A program made the position numbers and the translations under genes. A stretch of DNA of 6,223 nt from Rhodospirillales bacterium (GTDB taxonomy: Bacteria; Pseudomonadota; Alphaproteobacteria; Rhodospirillales; Casp-alpha2), in NCBI GenBank assembly GCA_016187325.1, contig JACPJY010000287.1, positions 1 through 6,223 on the forward strand, given 5' to 3'. This document shows positions 5,954-6,223 of this stretch, piece after piece (position 1 is the first letter of the stretch; each line of letters starts with the position of its first letter). A model generated the notes under the pieces. That model made no database searches, was not told the DNA's origin, and worked only from the letters and a program-made list of their open reading frames with translations.

Positions 5954-5978
5954 GGGTTCCCTTTTCGCGCCCGCGGCT

Positions 5979-6223
5979 TCAGGCGGCCTTCTTTTTGTAG
6001 GCGCCGGCGCAGGCAGCGCTGTTGGCGCGCGCGCGATCGAGCAATGCCGCTTGGGCGGCGGCGACGTTAGCCTGGTCGCCCTTCCACGCCTTGAGGCAGC
6101 TCTGCTGCAGGGCGCGCCCGTAGGAGAAGCTGAGCTTCCAGGGCGTCGAGCCGAACTTGGCGTTCATCGCGTTGGGGTGCGCCGTCGCTTCCTCCTCGCT
6201 TTGGCCGCCGGACAGGAACATCA
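5979..6223 (-). CDS. Class I fructose-bisphosphate aldolase, C-terminal part (5' end outside window)
   Basis: This is the last 80 complete codons of a class I (Schiff-base) aldolase, which splits fructose 1,6-bisphosphate to dihydroxyacetone phosphate and glyceraldehyde 3-phosphate. Characteristic segments are [11 protein letters not shown] and [12 protein letters not shown], which carry the substrate phosphate-binding Ser-Gly-Gly and Arg, and then L-K-A-W-K-G and N-V-A-A-A-Q. The Schiff-base lysine lies upstream of the window. The tail ends A-Y-K-K-K-A-A and lacks the long extension with terminal Tyr of animal aldolases, as is normal in bacterial forms. Base 6221 is an internal methionine codon, not the start. 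The stop TGA (5979-5981) is 25 bases before rpe. Confidence 0.93.
   Translation of the reverse strand, partial: MFLSGGQSEEEATAHPNAMNAKFGSTPWKLSFSYGRALQQSCLKAWKGDQANVAAAQAALLDRARANSAACAGAYKKKAA

Overview
The window reads as a GC-rich alphaproteobacterial chromosome segment. The best fit is something near the Rhodospirillales, judged from protein character and gene neighbourhood only, with no search run. Pointers are a conserved alphaproteobacterial membrane protein of the TIGR02186/Alph_Pro_TM type sitting directly behind a TauE/SafE permease, an Alphaproteobacteria-like FliG tail, and a class I aldolase next to rpe. Genes are tightly packed, and the only gene-free stretch above 300 bases is 2755-3104. 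I see no tRNA, rRNA, CRISPR array, insertion sequence or phage gene.

Layout from left to right. (1) 1-231, plus strand: the C-terminal end of the flagellar switch protein FliG. (2) 225-2516, minus strand: a 763-residue soluble PAS-PAS-GGDEF-EAL protein for cyclic-di-GMP turnover, converging on fliG with a 7-base overlap. (3) 2530-2754, minus strand: a small TusA-family sulfur carrier, 13 bases upstream of the GGDEF/EAL gene and probably co-transcribed with it. (4) 2755-3104: a divergent control region with candidate promoters on both strands and several inverted repeats, one of which could hide the ribosome binding site of the next gene. (5) 3105-5277, plus strand: a three-gene operon of TauE/SafE permease, a signal-peptide-bearing and C-terminally anchored Alph_Pro_TM protein, and a universal stress protein. 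The first two genes overlap by 4 bases (ATGA). (6) 5246-6223, minus strand: a class I fructose-bisphosphate aldolase (5' end outside the window) followed by ribulose-phosphate 3-epimerase (rpe). rpe converges on the stress-protein gene with a 32-base overlap.

The functional themes are cyclic-di-GMP signalling beside a flagellar motor gene, a possible sulfur theme (TusA divergent from a TauE/SafE permease), and sugar-phosphate metabolism (aldolase plus Rpe, shared by glycolysis, the pentose phosphate pathway and the Calvin cycle). Most genes are ordinary members of known families. The least understood element is the permease/Alph_Pro_TM/Usp operon with its long structured leader.
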